A stretch of 64,000 nucleotides of DNA. Source: an uncultured Alphaproteobacteria bacterium. GTDB taxonomy: Bacteria; Pseudomonadota; Alphaproteobacteria; RF32; CAG-239. The notes below the pieces were generated by a model. It ran no database searches. It saw nothing but the letters and a program-made list of their open reading frames with translations, and was not told the origin of the DNA. Positions 49,538 to 59,534 of this stretch are shown here, piece by piece (positions within the stretch are counted from its first letter, which is position 1; every line of letters starts with the position of its first letter). A program made the translations under genes and the position numbers. The stretch is taken from assembly GCA_934255405.1 (NCBI GenBank), contig CAKQNT010000004.1, forward strand, positions 43,126 to 107,125. Direction: 5' to 3'.

Positions 49538-50923
49538 TTAAGCAGACTTCTTGGTTGCGGCTTTATCGGTTGCTTTTTTAGCGGTGTTTTTTTTAGCCGC
49601 TTTGTTATCTTCATCAAAGCGATAAAGCTCTTCAACGCTAACAATCTTTTCGGCAACATTTGCCTGACCGATGATGTAGTCAACAATCTTCTCCTCAAAA
49701 ATCGGAGCTTTCAAACCATCAACGGCGGCTTTGTTTTTGAGATAGAAGTCAAAAACAGCCTTTTCTTGTCCCGGATATTTTTTAGCCTCATTCATGATGG
49801 CGGCATTGATATCTTCAGGCTTAATGCTGATTTGAGCATTTTGACCAACTTCTGAAAGCAACAAACCCAACTTAACACGGCGCAAAGCAATATCCTTGTA
49901 TTCTTTGAGCAATTCTTCTTCTGACTTTTCTTTTTCAGAAGCATCGAGTTGGTTATGCTTTTTGGCCTGTTCATACTGGCTGACAATAGCTTTGTATTCG
50001 GCCTCAACCAAAGATTCCGGAGATTCAAAGTTGTATTCTTTGTCCAAAGCATCTAACAACTGACGTTTAATCTTCATACGAGAAGCGTTTTCATAATCAG
50101 CTTTAATGCGATTTTCAATGTCTTCTTTGAGTTTTTCGAGGCTCTCAGAACCTACGGATTTGGCAAACTCGTCATTGAGCTCAACTTTTTTGGGCTCGCG
50201 AACTTCTTTGACATCAACGGCAAAAACAGAATCCTTGCCGGCCAAATCTTTGGCGTGGTAGTTCTCGGGGAACTTAACCTTAACATCGACATGGCTACCG
50301 GCTTCAGCGCCAATCAACTGATCTTCAAAACCGGGGATAAAGGAGCCAGAACCGAGTTCCAACGGATAGTTATTGCCTTTTCCGCCTTGGAATTCTTCGC
50401 CATTGATTGAACCAACAAAGTCAATCATAACAACATCGCCCTTGGCAGCCTTTTTGCCGGCAACTGCAACTGTTTCTTTGTGAGCTTCAGAAATGTATTT
50501 CAGAGCTTTTTCTACTTCTTCTGCCGGAACTTCAGCCATAAATTTATCTAATTTAATTTTGCTGAAATCGCCGAGTTTGATTTCCGGAATATTCTCAACA
50601 TTTACATCGAATTCCAAATCCTTGCCCTCGGAAAAAGCAGTAATTTTAACATCCGGCTGACCAGCAGGACGCAGTTTGTTTTGAGAGATAACCTCAGCGG
50701 TGCCCTCGCGAACAGCATCTTCAACAACTTCACCGATTACGCTGTCATGATATTTTTTCTTGAGCATTGCCAAAGGAGCCTTACCGGCGCGAAACCCCGG
50801 CAACTTGGCAGTTTTGGAAATTTGGTTGATTTTGGCATCGATTTTAGCCTCAAACTCAGCGGCCGGAATAACAACTTTATATTGCTTTTTGAGACCTTCT
50901 GATTTTACTTCGGTTATATTCAT
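49538..50923 (-). CDS. tig: Trigger factor
   Basis: Ribosome-bound chaperone and prolyl isomerase. The N-terminal ribosome-binding domain carries the LPGFRAGKAPLAMLKKKY signature (near 40-56), the FKBP domain covers about 150-240 (GDVVMIDFVGSINGEEFQGG; GSFIPGFEDQLIGAEAG), and the helical C-terminal domain covers 245-430. A Lys/Ala-rich tail (about 435-461, KKNTAKKATDKAATKK) is a lineage-specific addition. Length 461 is slightly long. Single transcript unit with its own terminator, followed by the OpgB-like gene. Confidence 0.97.
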   Translation of the reverse strand: MNITEVKSEGLKKQYKVVIPAAEFEAKIDAKINQISKTAKLPGFRAGKAPLAMLKKKYHDSVIGEVVEDAVREGTAEVISQNKLRPAGQPDVKITAFSEGKDLEFDVNVENIPEIKLGDFSKIKLDKFMAEVPAEEVEKALKYISEAHKETVAVAGKKAAKGDVVMIDFVGSINGEEFQGGKGNNYPLELGSGSFIPGFEDQLIGAEAGSHVDVKVKFPENYHAKDLAGKDSVFAVDVKEVREPKKVELNDEFAKSVGSESLEKLKEDIENRIKADYENASRMKIKRQLLDALDKEYNFESPESLVEAEYKAIVSQYEQAKKHNQLDASEKEKSEEELLKEYKDIALRRVKLGLLLSEVGQNAQISIKPEDINAAIMNEAKKYPGQEKAVFDFYLKNKAAVDGLKAPIFEEKIVDYIIGQANVAEKIVSVEELYRFDEDNKAAKKNTAKKATDKAATKKSA

Positions 50924-50973
50924 AAAAACACACTCTTTCTATGTTTATCGGTTGAAATTCAGATACTTGTAAA

Positions 50974-51059
<86 letters not shown>

Positions 51060-51249
51060 AATATCCCTTATATTGCCTTGCATACTACATAAATATTTCA
51101 AGAAATCAAGCACAAATTCACAAAGCAAACAAAATTATTGTAATGTTTACGATTATTTTATAAGATGTCGATAAATTATTGTTGCTGAGGTTTGAGAAAA
51201 TCAACTCGAAACTTCAGGTTTTGAGTATAACGTATTGAGGAGCAAAGCT

Positions 51250-52545
51250 TTGTTTTCCGCGCGTATAGATAGATTGCTGATGTGCACCGCCGCTGTTGCC
51301 GTTTTGTCCGGTTGCGCAATTTTTGAGAAAAAAGACTCGGATGAGCCGTCTAATCGGCTGATGCAGTTGTTTGAAAAAGACGGCGCCGCCTATGCCGACA
51401 AAGCCACTTTGGCGTATTCAACCGGCAACTTTAAACAAACATTGACACTGGTGACAGAGGCGCTTAAGGACAATCCCCGCAATCAGCAGGCTTTGTTGGT
51501 GGGCGCGCTGGCGGCCGAAAAACTGGGAAGGTTTAATCGCGCTCGGCAATATTATGAAGATTTGATCTTGATTGACGGGCAAGCAACCTCTATTTTGGGC
51601 AGCAGCTCAGGTCAGCCGGAAAAAATCTCGGAAATTGCCAAGACCAGACTACGCTCCATCACTATCAAACAGAGCGAACTGGTGATTGAAAACAAAAACG
51701 GCGTCAGAAGTTTCAACCTTTCTAAAGATGCCGGAGCAACTATCAGCAAAACCGCCATTAACAATGCCATGAGCCGCCGCAATGCCGCCAAACCAGCGCC
51801 CAAAAAACCGGCGCCGACAGTTGCAAACCTCTTTAATCAGCAAGAACAAAACATTATTACCCGTTTTTTGGTGATGAAAGAACTGGCGGAAAAAGACTTT
51901 ATCAGCAAAGAAGAATTTTTATCCCGCCGCAATGCCAATATCGGCGGACTGTTGCCGCTTACTAAGCAGGCCCCCGGCGTTGGGATAGATCAGCCGGTGC
52001 CGGCTCCGGAATTGATTGTGGAACGTATCAATGTATTAAAAGAAGGAGTTGAGGCCAGAGCCATTACTCCCAGAGAGTTTTCAGCCGAGCGCGAGGTTAT
52101 TATCGAAGCTCTGATGTCGCCATCGCCGCGCGCCAGACTTAAGAACAAAGCTCCGTCCAGGGATATTCTCGGAGCGGCAAAAGATTTGCGCAAGCTGGAG
52201 GTATTGTATGACTTAAACCTGATTACCAGCGGTGAAAAGGCGGCGGAGAAAAAAGCAATTGAGAATTATTTGGGAATTAAGCGCGATGAGCCTAAACCGG
52301 CTGCCACAGACAATTCTGCCGCTTTGACTGCAGAACAGGCAGCCAAGCCGGCACCGGTACAAGCCTTACAGCCGGAAGTGGTTGAGGTCAAGACCACGAT
52401 TGAGGAGAACCCTATTCCGCTCAAACCGGAAGTTAACACCGTGACCAAAGGCGACCGTGCAGTAGCGATTGTTACAACCACAGAACCGGTGCAAACCGGC
52501 GGAGCACCGCAAAATATTGTACCGGACGTGTCTTCTCCGTTTTAG
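51250..52545 (+). CDS. Lipoprotein with TPR-like start and SHOCT-like helices
   Basis: About 431 residues with a signal peptide and lipobox LSGC (Cys near 22). Residues 35-120 look like two TPR hairpins (YADKATLAYSTGNFKQTLTLVTEAL; NRARQYYEDLI). The middle has repeated short helices, RFLVMKELAEKDFISKEEFLSRR and VEARAITPREFSAERE, resembling SHOCT-type segments. The C-terminus (about 350-431) is Pro/Ala/Thr rich. A TTG start at 51250 with AGGAG 7 nt upstream is preferred. Envelope function unknown. Confidence 0.75.
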   Translation: MFSARIDRLLMCTAAVAVLSGCAIFEKKDSDEPSNRLMQLFEKDGAAYADKATLAYSTGNFKQTLTLVTEALKDNPRNQQALLVGALAAEKLGRFNRARQYYEDLILIDGQATSILGSSSGQPEKISEIAKTRLRSITIKQSELVIENKNGVRSFNLSKDAGATISKTAINNAMSRRNAAKPAPKKPAPTVANLFNQQEQNIITRFLVMKELAEKDFISKEEFLSRRNANIGGLLPLTKQAPGVGIDQPVPAPELIVERINVLKEGVEARAITPREFSAEREVIIEALMSPSPRARLKNKAPSRDILGAAKDLRKLEVLYDLNLITSGEKAAEKKAIENYLGIKRDEPKPAATDNSAALTAEQAAKPAPVQALQPEVVEVKTTIEENPIPLKPEVNTVTKGDRAVAIVTTTEPVQTGGAPQNIVPDVSSPF

Positions 52546-52559
52546 CTAAAACAATCAAA

Positions 52560-52592
52560 AACTTCCCCTTGATAAAAAGGGGAAGTTTTTTT
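52560..52592 (+). terminator. Terminator of 51250 gene
   Basis: AACTTCCCCTT / AAGGGGAAGTT stem with seven T. Confidence 0.85.
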
Positions 52593-52710
52593 ATGGATAT
52601 TTCCGCTGACAACAATAGAAATTATGAATCGCCGTATCTCATTATCAACTTGACTAAGCTTTATTTTTCGGCTACAAAGCAAACAATTTTTTTAATTTGA
52701 AAGTTTAACA

Positions 52711-54297
52711 ATGCCAGATAACAAACCCAATATTCGCAAAACATTTGCGATTATTTCTCACCCCGATGCCGGTAAGACAACCCTGACCGAAAAATTGCTG
52801 CTGTTCGGCGGTGCAATTCAGCAAGCAGGCGCTGTCAAAGCTCGTGGAGAAAACCGCCGCGCACATTCCGACTGGATGAAAGTGGAACAAGAACGCGGAA
52901 TCTCAGTCGCCTCCTCGGTAATGACTTTTGACTACGAAGGCATTACCTTTAACCTGCTAGATACCCCCGGACACGAGGACTTTTCTGAAGACACATATAG
53001 GGTTTTGACTGCCGTTGACTCGGCTATCATGGTGTTGGATTCCGCAAAAGGTATTGAAACACAGACAAAAAAACTATTTGAAGTGTGCCGGCTGCGCGAT
53101 GTGCCGATTTTGACATTTATTAATAAGCTGGATCGCGAAGGACAAGATCCGTTTGCTCTGCTTGATGAAATTGAAAAAACTTTGGCATTGGACGTTACTC
53201 CGGCAAGTTGGCCGATTGGCAGTGGAAAAGACTTTTTGGGTTGCTACGATTTGATGGGAGACCGCTTGATTCTGATGAACAAAAACGGCAACAAATCGCA
53301 AATCAACTCAACCATAGAAACCTGCAATGGATTGGACGATCCCAAACTGGACGAGCTTTTGCCGGCGCATATGGTGACAAAACTGCGTGAAGACGTGGAA
53401 ATGGTTAAGGCGCTTTGCCCCAAATTTGATCTTGAGGCCTATTTGCAAGGAACCATGACACCGGTATTTTTTGGCAGTGCGATTAACAACTTTGGAGTAC
53501 GCGAAGTTTTGGAGGGATTGCACAAAATCGCGCCGACACCGCGTCCGCATCCGGCAATGGAGCGAATTGTTAATCCCGACGAGCCCAAAGTCAGCGGTTT
53601 TGTTTTTAAGATTCAGGCAAATATGGACCCCAAACATCGCGACCGCATCGCCTTTATGCGAATCTGCTCCGGTCACTTTAAGCGGGGAATGAAATTGATG
53701 CAAATTCGCACCGGTAAAGAAATCAAGGTACCGACACCGGTTATGTTTTTGGCACAGGAAAGAGAATTGGCAGAAGACGCCTATGCCGGAGATATTATCG
53801 GTATTCCCAACCACGGACAGCTGCGTATCGGCGACACTCTAACCGAGGGGGAGAAATTTAATTTTACCGGTATTCCATCTTTTGCGCCGGAATTATTGAA
53901 ATCAGCCAGAGCACTTGATCCGCTTAAATCTAAGCATTTGGGCGACGCGCTTAAACAGATTGCCGAAGAAGGCGGCGCATCGGTATTTAAACCGGTTATC
54001 GGCGCAGAGTGGATTGTTGGCGTGGTCGGGGTTTTGCAATTTGAGGTTATGGCAGATCGGATTAAAAACGAGTTCGGACTGCCGGTGATGTTTGAGCCTA
54101 CCCAATATTATACAGCGCGTTGGGTCTCCTGCCCCGATAAAAATGAATGGCAAAAATTTGAAACTGCCAATAGAATGAATTTGGCAGAGGATAATGACGG
54201 GGCGATTGTCTTTTTGGCGCGCAATGCTTGGCATCTGAACAAAACGATGGAAGACTTTCCCAAGATTGTGTTTACTAAAACTCACGAGGCACATTAA
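52711..54297 (+). CDS. prfC: Peptide chain release factor 3
   Basis: GTPase that recycles class 1 release factors after termination. G motifs are ISHPDAGKTTLTEKL (G1, near 17), NLLDTPGHEDFSEDTYR (G3, near 88) and TFINKLDREG (G4, near 140). The sequence GERENRRAHSDWMKVEQERGISV-like switch region is present and the overall length (528) is normal for RF3. No obvious operon partner. Confidence 0.97.
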   Translation: MPDNKPNIRKTFAIISHPDAGKTTLTEKLLLFGGAIQQAGAVKARGENRRAHSDWMKVEQERGISVASSVMTFDYEGITFNLLDTPGHEDFSEDTYRVLTAVDSAIMVLDSAKGIETQTKKLFEVCRLRDVPILTFINKLDREGQDPFALLDEIEKTLALDVTPASWPIGSGKDFLGCYDLMGDRLILMNKNGNKSQINSTIETCNGLDDPKLDELLPAHMVTKLREDVEMVKALCPKFDLEAYLQGTMTPVFFGSAINNFGVREVLEGLHKIAPTPRPHPAMERIVNPDEPKVSGFVFKIQANMDPKHRDRIAFMRICSGHFKRGMKLMQIRTGKEIKVPTPVMFLAQERELAEDAYAGDIIGIPNHGQLRIGDTLTEGEKFNFTGIPSFAPELLKSARALDPLKSKHLGDALKQIAEEGGASVFKPVIGAEWIVGVVGVLQFEVMADRIKNEFGLPVMFEPTQYYTARWVSCPDKNEWQKFETANRMNLAEDNDGAIVFLARNAWHLNKTMEDFPKIVFTKTHEAH

Positions 54298-54304
54298 AAA
54301 TCAA

Positions 54305-54336
54305 AAAACACCTTAGGACAAACCTAAGGTGTTTTT
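54305..54336. terminator. Bidirectional terminator
   Basis: AACACCTTAGG / CCTAAGGTGTT stem, between prfC and the converging small gene. Confidence 0.85.
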
Positions 54337-54339
54337 GCT

Positions 54340-54663
54340 TTAGTCGGTGTCAAAGTCATCTTCGACATCGTATGGATCCGGCTTGGTGGGCTCAGGAGCC
54401 ATATAATTCTTATCTTTCCATCCGCGGATGAAAGATATGATTGCCAATATTACCTGAAATAAGATAAACAGCTCCGTCAGATAATTAAACTCCAGTTTTG
54501 TAAAAACTGTATAGGAGAATCCGGCAACAAACATCAGCCAGCCGACTGTATAAGCCAAGAGAACAACACTCCTGAATTTTATCGTCTGAGCAGCACAGGC
54601 TGAAGCCAAACAGGTAAAAACTCCAACGAAAACTGTCATAAATAGCAACTGGTAGCAATTCAT
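54340..54663 (-). CDS. Small membrane protein, paralog 1
   Basis: 107 residues with three helices (about 2-25, 32-50, 60-80), the motif SACAAQTIKFRSVV, and an acidic tail with PDPYDVEDDFDTD. It is a paralog of 55156-55440 (TVFVGVF.CLASACAA.TIKFRSV shared) and a distant one of 55575-55874. The leader AAAAATTAAAAT has no Shine-Dalgarno. Function unknown. Confidence 0.6.
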   Translation of the reverse strand: MNCYQLLFMTVFVGVFTCLASACAAQTIKFRSVVLLAYTVGWLMFVAGFSYTVFTKLEFNYLTELFILFQVILAIISFIRGWKDKNYMAPEPTKPDPYDVEDDFDTD

Positions 54664-54732
54664 ATTTTAATTTTTTATGGGTTAATAATCAGAAAAATTA
54701 TACTTATATGAGATGGAACCTACCCCACTCTA

Positions 54733-54792
54733 GACAAAAAAGCAAGCCTTTTATGCAAAAAAAACACCTATGGTCAAAAACCAAAGGTGTTT
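54733..54792. repeat. Duplicated promoter-terminator unit, copy 1
   Basis: TAGACAAAAAAGCAAGCC and CACCTATGGTCAAAAACC with an AAACACCT..AGGTGTTT hairpin (54764-54792), repeated almost exactly at 55504-55566. On minus, the hairpin ends the 54802 gene and the A/T-rich part lies upstream of the 54340 gene. Confidence 0.75.
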
Positions 54793-54801
54793 CTTCTTTA
54801 A

Positions 54802-55092
54802 TTAGAACAAGTCTTCAAGCACGCCGCCAATCACCAGAAAAACTACCGCAACCACAATACACCAACAGATACCGATGGCTTCAAGCAGCCAGCTAATCGG
54901 CTCTACCATCAGCCAAAGCGCAATAGCATTTACAAGGGCTGTCAGTAAGTATAAAATTGGAGGCTGTTTGTAATTAAACGGGCGGAAGCATCGCATTTGC
55001 GAATATCCTATGGTTACGAGCAATGCCAAAATGAACAACACTCGGAGACTACCAGAAATTCCCAGTTTCTCCCACGCTTCAAAAAAACTCAT
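54802..55092 (-). CDS. Small membrane protein, 96 residues
   Basis: Amphipathic start MSFFEAWEKLGISGS, then three helices (about 17-33, 45-62 and 70-90). Family not recognised and not clearly related to the flanking paralogs. No Shine-Dalgarno (leader AAAAATTTAAATT). Own terminator within repeat copy 1. Confidence 0.55.
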   Translation of the reverse strand: MSFFEAWEKLGISGSLRVLFILALLVTIGYSQMRCFRPFNYKQPPILYLLTALVNAIALWLMVEPISWLLEAIGICWCIVVAVVFLVIGGVLEDLF

Positions 55093-55155
55093 AATTTAAA
55101 TTTTTAAAGTTAGTAATCATTTTTTCTTTCAGAATTATTGACAATTTTGCAAAGC

Positions 55156-55440
55156 TTAGGCTTGCTTCTTTTGCGCTTTAATATAATCTGCATCCACCCA
55201 ACCTCGCCAAAAGGCAATTATCGCAACAACAATCTGAAGAACGATAAAGATTGCGACATATTGATTGAGCAGAGGATTTGAAAACGCAGGATAAGCAATT
55301 CCAACCACGAAAAGCAATCCGCAGATAGAGCAAAGCAAGTGATCAACGCTCCTGAATTTTATCGTCCGAGCAGCGCAGGCAGAAGCCAGACAGCTAAAGA
55401 CTCCGACGAAAACCGTGATGAAAAACAACTGATAAATCAT
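55156..55440 (-). CDS. Small membrane protein, paralog 2
   Basis: 94 residues, closely similar to the 54340-54663 protein over the first 80 (VFVGVFSCLASACAARTIKFRSV), then LQIVVAIIAFWRGWVDADY. Start at 55440 is set by alignment to paralog 1; upstream extension to 55557 crosses repeat copy 2. Three membrane helices. Without Shine-Dalgarno. Confidence 0.6.
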   Translation of the reverse strand: MIYQLFFITVFVGVFSCLASACAARTIKFRSVDHLLCSICGLLFVVGIAYPAFSNPLLNQYVAIFIVLQIVVAIIAFWRGWVDADYIKAQKKQA

Positions 55441-55503
55441 ATAAGTGTGTTTTTGATTAATAATTAGTAAGTAATTTATAATTGGATTAAAGCTAATCTG
55501 CTT

Positions 55504-55566
55504 TAGACAAAAAAGCAAGCCTTTTATGCAAAAAAAACACCTATGGTCAAAAACCAAAGGTGTTTT
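55504..55566. repeat. Duplicated promoter-terminator unit, copy 2
   Basis: Almost identical to 54733-54792, including the terminator hairpin AAACACCT / AGGTGTTT (55535-55566). It lies downstream of the 55575 gene and upstream of the 55156 gene, as copy 1 does one unit further on. This indicates duplication of a whole gene cassette. Confidence 0.75.
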
Positions 55567-55574
55567 TAGAGTGT

Positions 55575-55874
55575 TTAGCAGGCTCCGGCTTTGGGTGTGT
55601 CATCATTATCAGAGCCTTGATTATTATGCCAGCTCAGCCAAAAAGCCAAAACCGCAATTATAATCTGCAAGGCAATCATCACCACTGTATTTTCACAAAA
55701 ATAATTAGTGCTGATGTAGACTGCCTGAAAACATACTGAAACCAAAATGCAGCTTACAGCGCCCTTTGTCGTTTCCTCATCGCGATGCTTAATCCAGTCA
55801 GCAAGATATGCGAAACCGGTACCGGTAAACAATCCAATGATTAAATTCATCATTATAAAATTTGTCAATTCCAT
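55575..55874 (-). CDS. Small membrane protein, paralog 3
   Basis: 99 residues. The start at 55874 makes the first 16 residues line up with paralogs 1 and 2 (MELTNFIMMNLIIGLF against MIYQLFFITVFVGVF). Three helices; LQIIIAVLAFWLSWHN near 68-84 matches LQIVVAIIAFWRGW. More diverged than the other two. Function unknown. Confidence 0.55.
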   Translation of the reverse strand: MELTNFIMMNLIIGLFTGTGFAYLADWIKHRDEETTKGAVSCILVSVCFQAVYISTNYFCENTVVMIALQIIIAVLAFWLSWHNNQGSDNDDTPKAGAC

Positions 55875-56069
55875 ATAGAGTAAATTTATGAAGTGAAATA
55901 ATATGCTAATAGAAATCATACGTCTCGAATTTAATTTTATTCAGGCAAATTTGCAAGTGTTTTTTGTTTGATAGTATATCGTTTCTTTCAATAGACCTCA
56001 ATAATATATTTACATACTCAACAAATCATGTTATCCTTCAGGTAGTGCAACTGATGGAGGACTATAACA

Positions 56070-56729
56070 ATGATTACAAACGAACAAGCACAAAAATTAT
56101 TTGACAGACCAACTATGGAAGCAGAGCCGACCGGAGCTCGCCGTTTGATTATACCGGCTTATGGATTTGCTGGCGGCAAAGATACCAAACGTGAAGAATG
56201 GGGAGCAGACGGACCGTTTATGGAAGATGTAAAAGGTTTGGAATTTTATAATGATAAAGACCAAAAGACACAAGTTCTAAAAGCAAAAGACGGATGTCTG
56301 ATTTGTTATGATGCTCCTGGGCGTAAAGAAAAAATTGACCAATACATAAAGGAGCACCCGCATACTTTTGCAACTGCCGCTCAAGTAGGATATTTGATTG
56401 ATTTTATTAAAAAAGATATGGAAGCAGCGGGACAAACTCCGGATTTGTATGATACTGATGTGAATTTTGCCGCAAATCTCAAAGATGCACCGGCTCGTGA
56501 GGATATTAAACCGGGGATGACTTTTTCTGGTGTTAAGAAAAAAGAAGTGTATCATGTTGTTGCAATTAAAGAAGGTGAAGAATTTGGCGGGGCTACCGCG
56601 GGAAAAGGTGGTGCTTATTTGCGCAAAGACGCAAAAGGCGATATTAAAATGATTCAGAAAGCTGAATTTAATAATGCCTATATTATCACCAAAATGCCGC
56701 AAGAACATACTCGCCAAAATACCAAATAG
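56070..56729 (+). CDS. Hypothetical soluble protein, 219 residues
   Basis: Not recognised. Charged, no signal, with TGARRLIIPAYGFAGGKDTKREEWGADGPFMEDV at the start, a middle helix (ATAAQVGYLIDFIKKDMEAAG) and a strand-rich end (TFSGVKKKEVYHVVAIKEGEE). It has a good Shine-Dalgarno (GGAGG, 9 nt upstream) unlike the small cassettes to its left. Possibly a promoter lies in the 130 bp before it. Terminator follows. Confidence 0.65.
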   Translation: MITNEQAQKLFDRPTMEAEPTGARRLIIPAYGFAGGKDTKREEWGADGPFMEDVKGLEFYNDKDQKTQVLKAKDGCLICYDAPGRKEKIDQYIKEHPHTFATAAQVGYLIDFIKKDMEAAGQTPDLYDTDVNFAANLKDAPAREDIKPGMTFSGVKKKEVYHVVAIKEGEEFGGATAGKGGAYLRKDAKGDIKMIQKAEFNNAYIITKMPQEHTRQNTK

Positions 56730-56751
56730 AATAACATTTTGGCATTAAACC

Positions 56752-56784
56752 AAGCCCCTCTTTTGAAAAATCAAAGAGGGGCTT
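56752..56784. terminator. Bidirectional terminator
   Basis: AAGCCCCTCTTTTGA / TCAAAGAGGGGCTT stem, AAAA loop, between 56070 gene and secA. Confidence 0.85.
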
Positions 56785-56810
56785 GATTATTGCGCGGTCA
56801 AATCAAATAA

Positions 56811-59534
56811 CTAGACCTGACCATGGCAGTGTTTGTATTTTTTGCCGCTACCGCAAGGGCACAAGTCATTGCGCGCAACCTTGCCCCATGTTGCCGGATT
56901 GTTGGGATCTACGCTTCCCTTGTTGTACTGAAACGGCTCTTGTTTTTCAGCTGTTTCAGGCTCCGGCTGCCCGCCGACCAATGAAGTCGGGCTCTCGTGG
57001 ATTGCCTGAACATTGGTATGCTTGGGATTTTGGTTTTCAACCTTATCGGCGTCTTTGCTCTGAATTACGGTGCGAAGCAAAATAAATGTCACTTTTTCGC
57101 CAAGCTGATTCAGCATATCGGAGAACAAATTAAAAGCTTCTTTTTTGTATTCATTGAGCGGATCTTTCTGCCCATAAGCACGCAAAACAATAGTATGGCG
57201 CATATATTCCAAAGTGGCGATATGATCTTTCCACAAAGAATCCAACTCTTGCAAAAGAATAGACTTCTCTACCAAACGAACAATCTCTGCCGGAACGCCG
57301 GCGTTCTTTTCGGCAACTTTGGCATCAATAGCCTCAATGACCTTATCCACCAATTTTTCGCTTTCCATTTCTTTTTCAGCCGCCCACTCGGCAATCGGCA
57401 AATCTACACCAGACAAGCGAGCCAAATCCTGACGGATTTCTTCAACCGGCCATTCACGCGGAGAAGAGCCATATACAATGCGATTATAAATCACATTGCG
57501 CAGCTGATCGTGGCGCATATCAACAATGGTTTCCGACACATCATCGGCTTCCATCAGCTCTTTGCGCTGCTCATAAATAACTTTGCGCTGATCATTCATC
57601 ACATTGTCATATTTGAGCAAGTTTTTGCGGATATCAAAGTTGCGTTCTTCAACTTTTTGCTGAGCTTTTTCCAACGCTTTGCTAATCCATGGGTGAACCA
57701 ACGCCTCACCTTCCGGCAAACCCAACCGCTGCAGCATAACACTCATACGCTCTGAACCGAAGATACGCATAAGGTCATCTTCTAAGGAAAGATAGAACTT
57801 TGATGTTCCGGGATCGCCCTGACGTCCGGAACGACCGCGCAACTGGTTGTCAATGCGGCGGCTTTCATGACGCTCAGTGCCCAAAATATACAAACCGCCG
57901 GCAGCTTTAACTTTGTTTTTATCGGCTTCAACTTCGGACTTTATCTTCTCTCGCATTGAGGCAATCTGTTCCTCGGTCTCATCACCTTTGAGCTCAGACT
58001 TGAGGCGCATATCGACGTTGCCGCCCAGTTGGATATCCGTACCGCGGCCAGCCATATTGGTAGCTATGGTAATGGCTCCGGATACGCCGGCCTGAGCCAC
58101 AATCGCAGCTTCTTGCTCGTGGTGGCGGGCGTTTAAGACCTGAAATTTAACATCTGAAGCCTTGCGCAACATCTCGGCAACCAACTCAGATTTTTCGATA
58201 GACGTAGTACCAACCAAAACCGGCTGCCCTTTGGAGTGGCATTCCAAAATAGTTTTGATGATGGCATTGTATTTTTCTTTTTCGGTACGATAAATTTCAT
58301 CGTGCAAATCTTGACGCAAAACCGGACGGTTGGTCGGAATCTCCACGCAAGTAAGATTGTAGATATCGTTAAACTCGGCTTCCTCGGTCATGGCGGTTCC
58401 GGTCATACCCGCCAATTTGGGATAAATGCGGAAGTAGTTTTGGAAGGTGATAGAAGCAAGAGTTTGATTCTCTGATTGAATAGCAACTCCCTCTTTGGCC
58501 TCAATCGCCTGATGCAAACCATCTGAATAGCGGCGTCCTTCCATCATTCGTCCGGTGAACTCATCAATAATAACCACCTTGTTGTTTTTGACGATATAGT
58601 CAACATCGCGAATGTGCATCTTGTGAGCGCGCAAAGCCTGATTTACGTGATGAACCAGACTTACATTGGCGATGTCATACAACCCGCCCTCTTTAATCAG
58701 CCCGACTTCTTTGAGCAAAGCCTCCACATGGGTCATGCCGGCCTCAGTCAGAGTTACGGATTTGGCTTTTTCATCTTTTTCATAATCAGCCGCAACCAAC
58801 TGCGGAATAATCTTGTTAACCAAAATATATTTTTCGGAGCTGTCTTCGGCGGCACCGGAGATAATCAGCGGAGTACGCGCCTCATCAATAAGAATAGAGT
58901 CAACCTCATCGACAATGGCGTAGTTAAACGGACGTTGCACCATATCGGAAAGGCGAAACTTCATGTTATCACGCAGATAGTCAAAGCCAAGCTCATTGTT
59001 GGTGGCATAGATAATATCCGAATTATAGGCGGCGCGGCGTTCATCGTCATTTTTTTCATGGACAATGTAATCAACGGTCAAGCCCAAGAAACGGTATACC
59101 TGCCCCATCCACTCGGCATCGCGCTTGGCCAAATAATCGTTAACCGTAACGATATGCACTCCTTTGCCCTCGAGCGCATTGAGATATGCGGCCAATGTGG
59201 CAACCAATGTTTTTCCCTCACCGGTTTTCATCTCGGCGATTTGACCACGGTGCAAAACAATACCGCCTATCAATTGGACATCATAGTGGCGCTGCCCCAG
59301 AGTGCGTTTGGCGGCTTCGCGGACGACGGCAAATGCCTCCGGCAAAAGATCATCTAAAGTCTCACCTTGTTTGAGACGAGCTCTGAACTCATCGGTTTTG
59401 GCGCGCAGTTGTTCATCGCTCAACGGCGCAATCGTCGGCTCCAGAGAATTAATTTGCTCCACGATTTTGTATTGTCTTTTAACGTAGCGGTCATTGGCGC
59501 TGCCAAAGAGTTTGCGTGCGAGGCTGCCTATCAT
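56811..59534 (-). CDS. secA: Preprotein translocase ATPase SecA
   Basis: Motor of the Sec system, driving unfolded proteins through SecYEG. The first residues (IGSLARKLFGSANDR) are typical. Walker A lies in MKTGEGKTLVATLAAYL (near 104), DEVDSILIDEARTPLIISG (near 208) is the DEAD-like box, and helicase motif GRGTDIQLGGN is near 490. A zinc-binding C-terminus CPCGSGKKYKHCH is complete, for SecB or lipid contact. Length 907 is normal. It would serve the many exported proteins of this window. Confidence 0.98.
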   Translation of the reverse strand: MIGSLARKLFGSANDRYVKRQYKIVEQINSLEPTIAPLSDEQLRAKTDEFRARLKQGETLDDLLPEAFAVVREAAKRTLGQRHYDVQLIGGIVLHRGQIAEMKTGEGKTLVATLAAYLNALEGKGVHIVTVNDYLAKRDAEWMGQVYRFLGLTVDYIVHEKNDDERRAAYNSDIIYATNNELGFDYLRDNMKFRLSDMVQRPFNYAIVDEVDSILIDEARTPLIISGAAEDSSEKYILVNKIIPQLVAADYEKDEKAKSVTLTEAGMTHVEALLKEVGLIKEGGLYDIANVSLVHHVNQALRAHKMHIRDVDYIVKNNKVVIIDEFTGRMMEGRRYSDGLHQAIEAKEGVAIQSENQTLASITFQNYFRIYPKLAGMTGTAMTEEAEFNDIYNLTCVEIPTNRPVLRQDLHDEIYRTEKEKYNAIIKTILECHSKGQPVLVGTTSIEKSELVAEMLRKASDVKFQVLNARHHEQEAAIVAQAGVSGAITIATNMAGRGTDIQLGGNVDMRLKSELKGDETEEQIASMREKIKSEVEADKNKVKAAGGLYILGTERHESRRIDNQLRGRSGRQGDPGTSKFYLSLEDDLMRIFGSERMSVMLQRLGLPEGEALVHPWISKALEKAQQKVEERNFDIRKNLLKYDNVMNDQRKVIYEQRKELMEADDVSETIVDMRHDQLRNVIYNRIVYGSSPREWPVEEIRQDLARLSGVDLPIAEWAAEKEMESEKLVDKVIEAIDAKVAEKNAGVPAEIVRLVEKSILLQELDSLWKDHIATLEYMRHTIVLRAYGQKDPLNEYKKEAFNLFSDMLNQLGEKVTFILLRTVIQSKDADKVENQNPKHTNVQAIHESPTSLVGGQPEPETAEKQEPFQYNKGSVDPNNPATWGKVARNDLCPCGSGKKYKHCHGQV

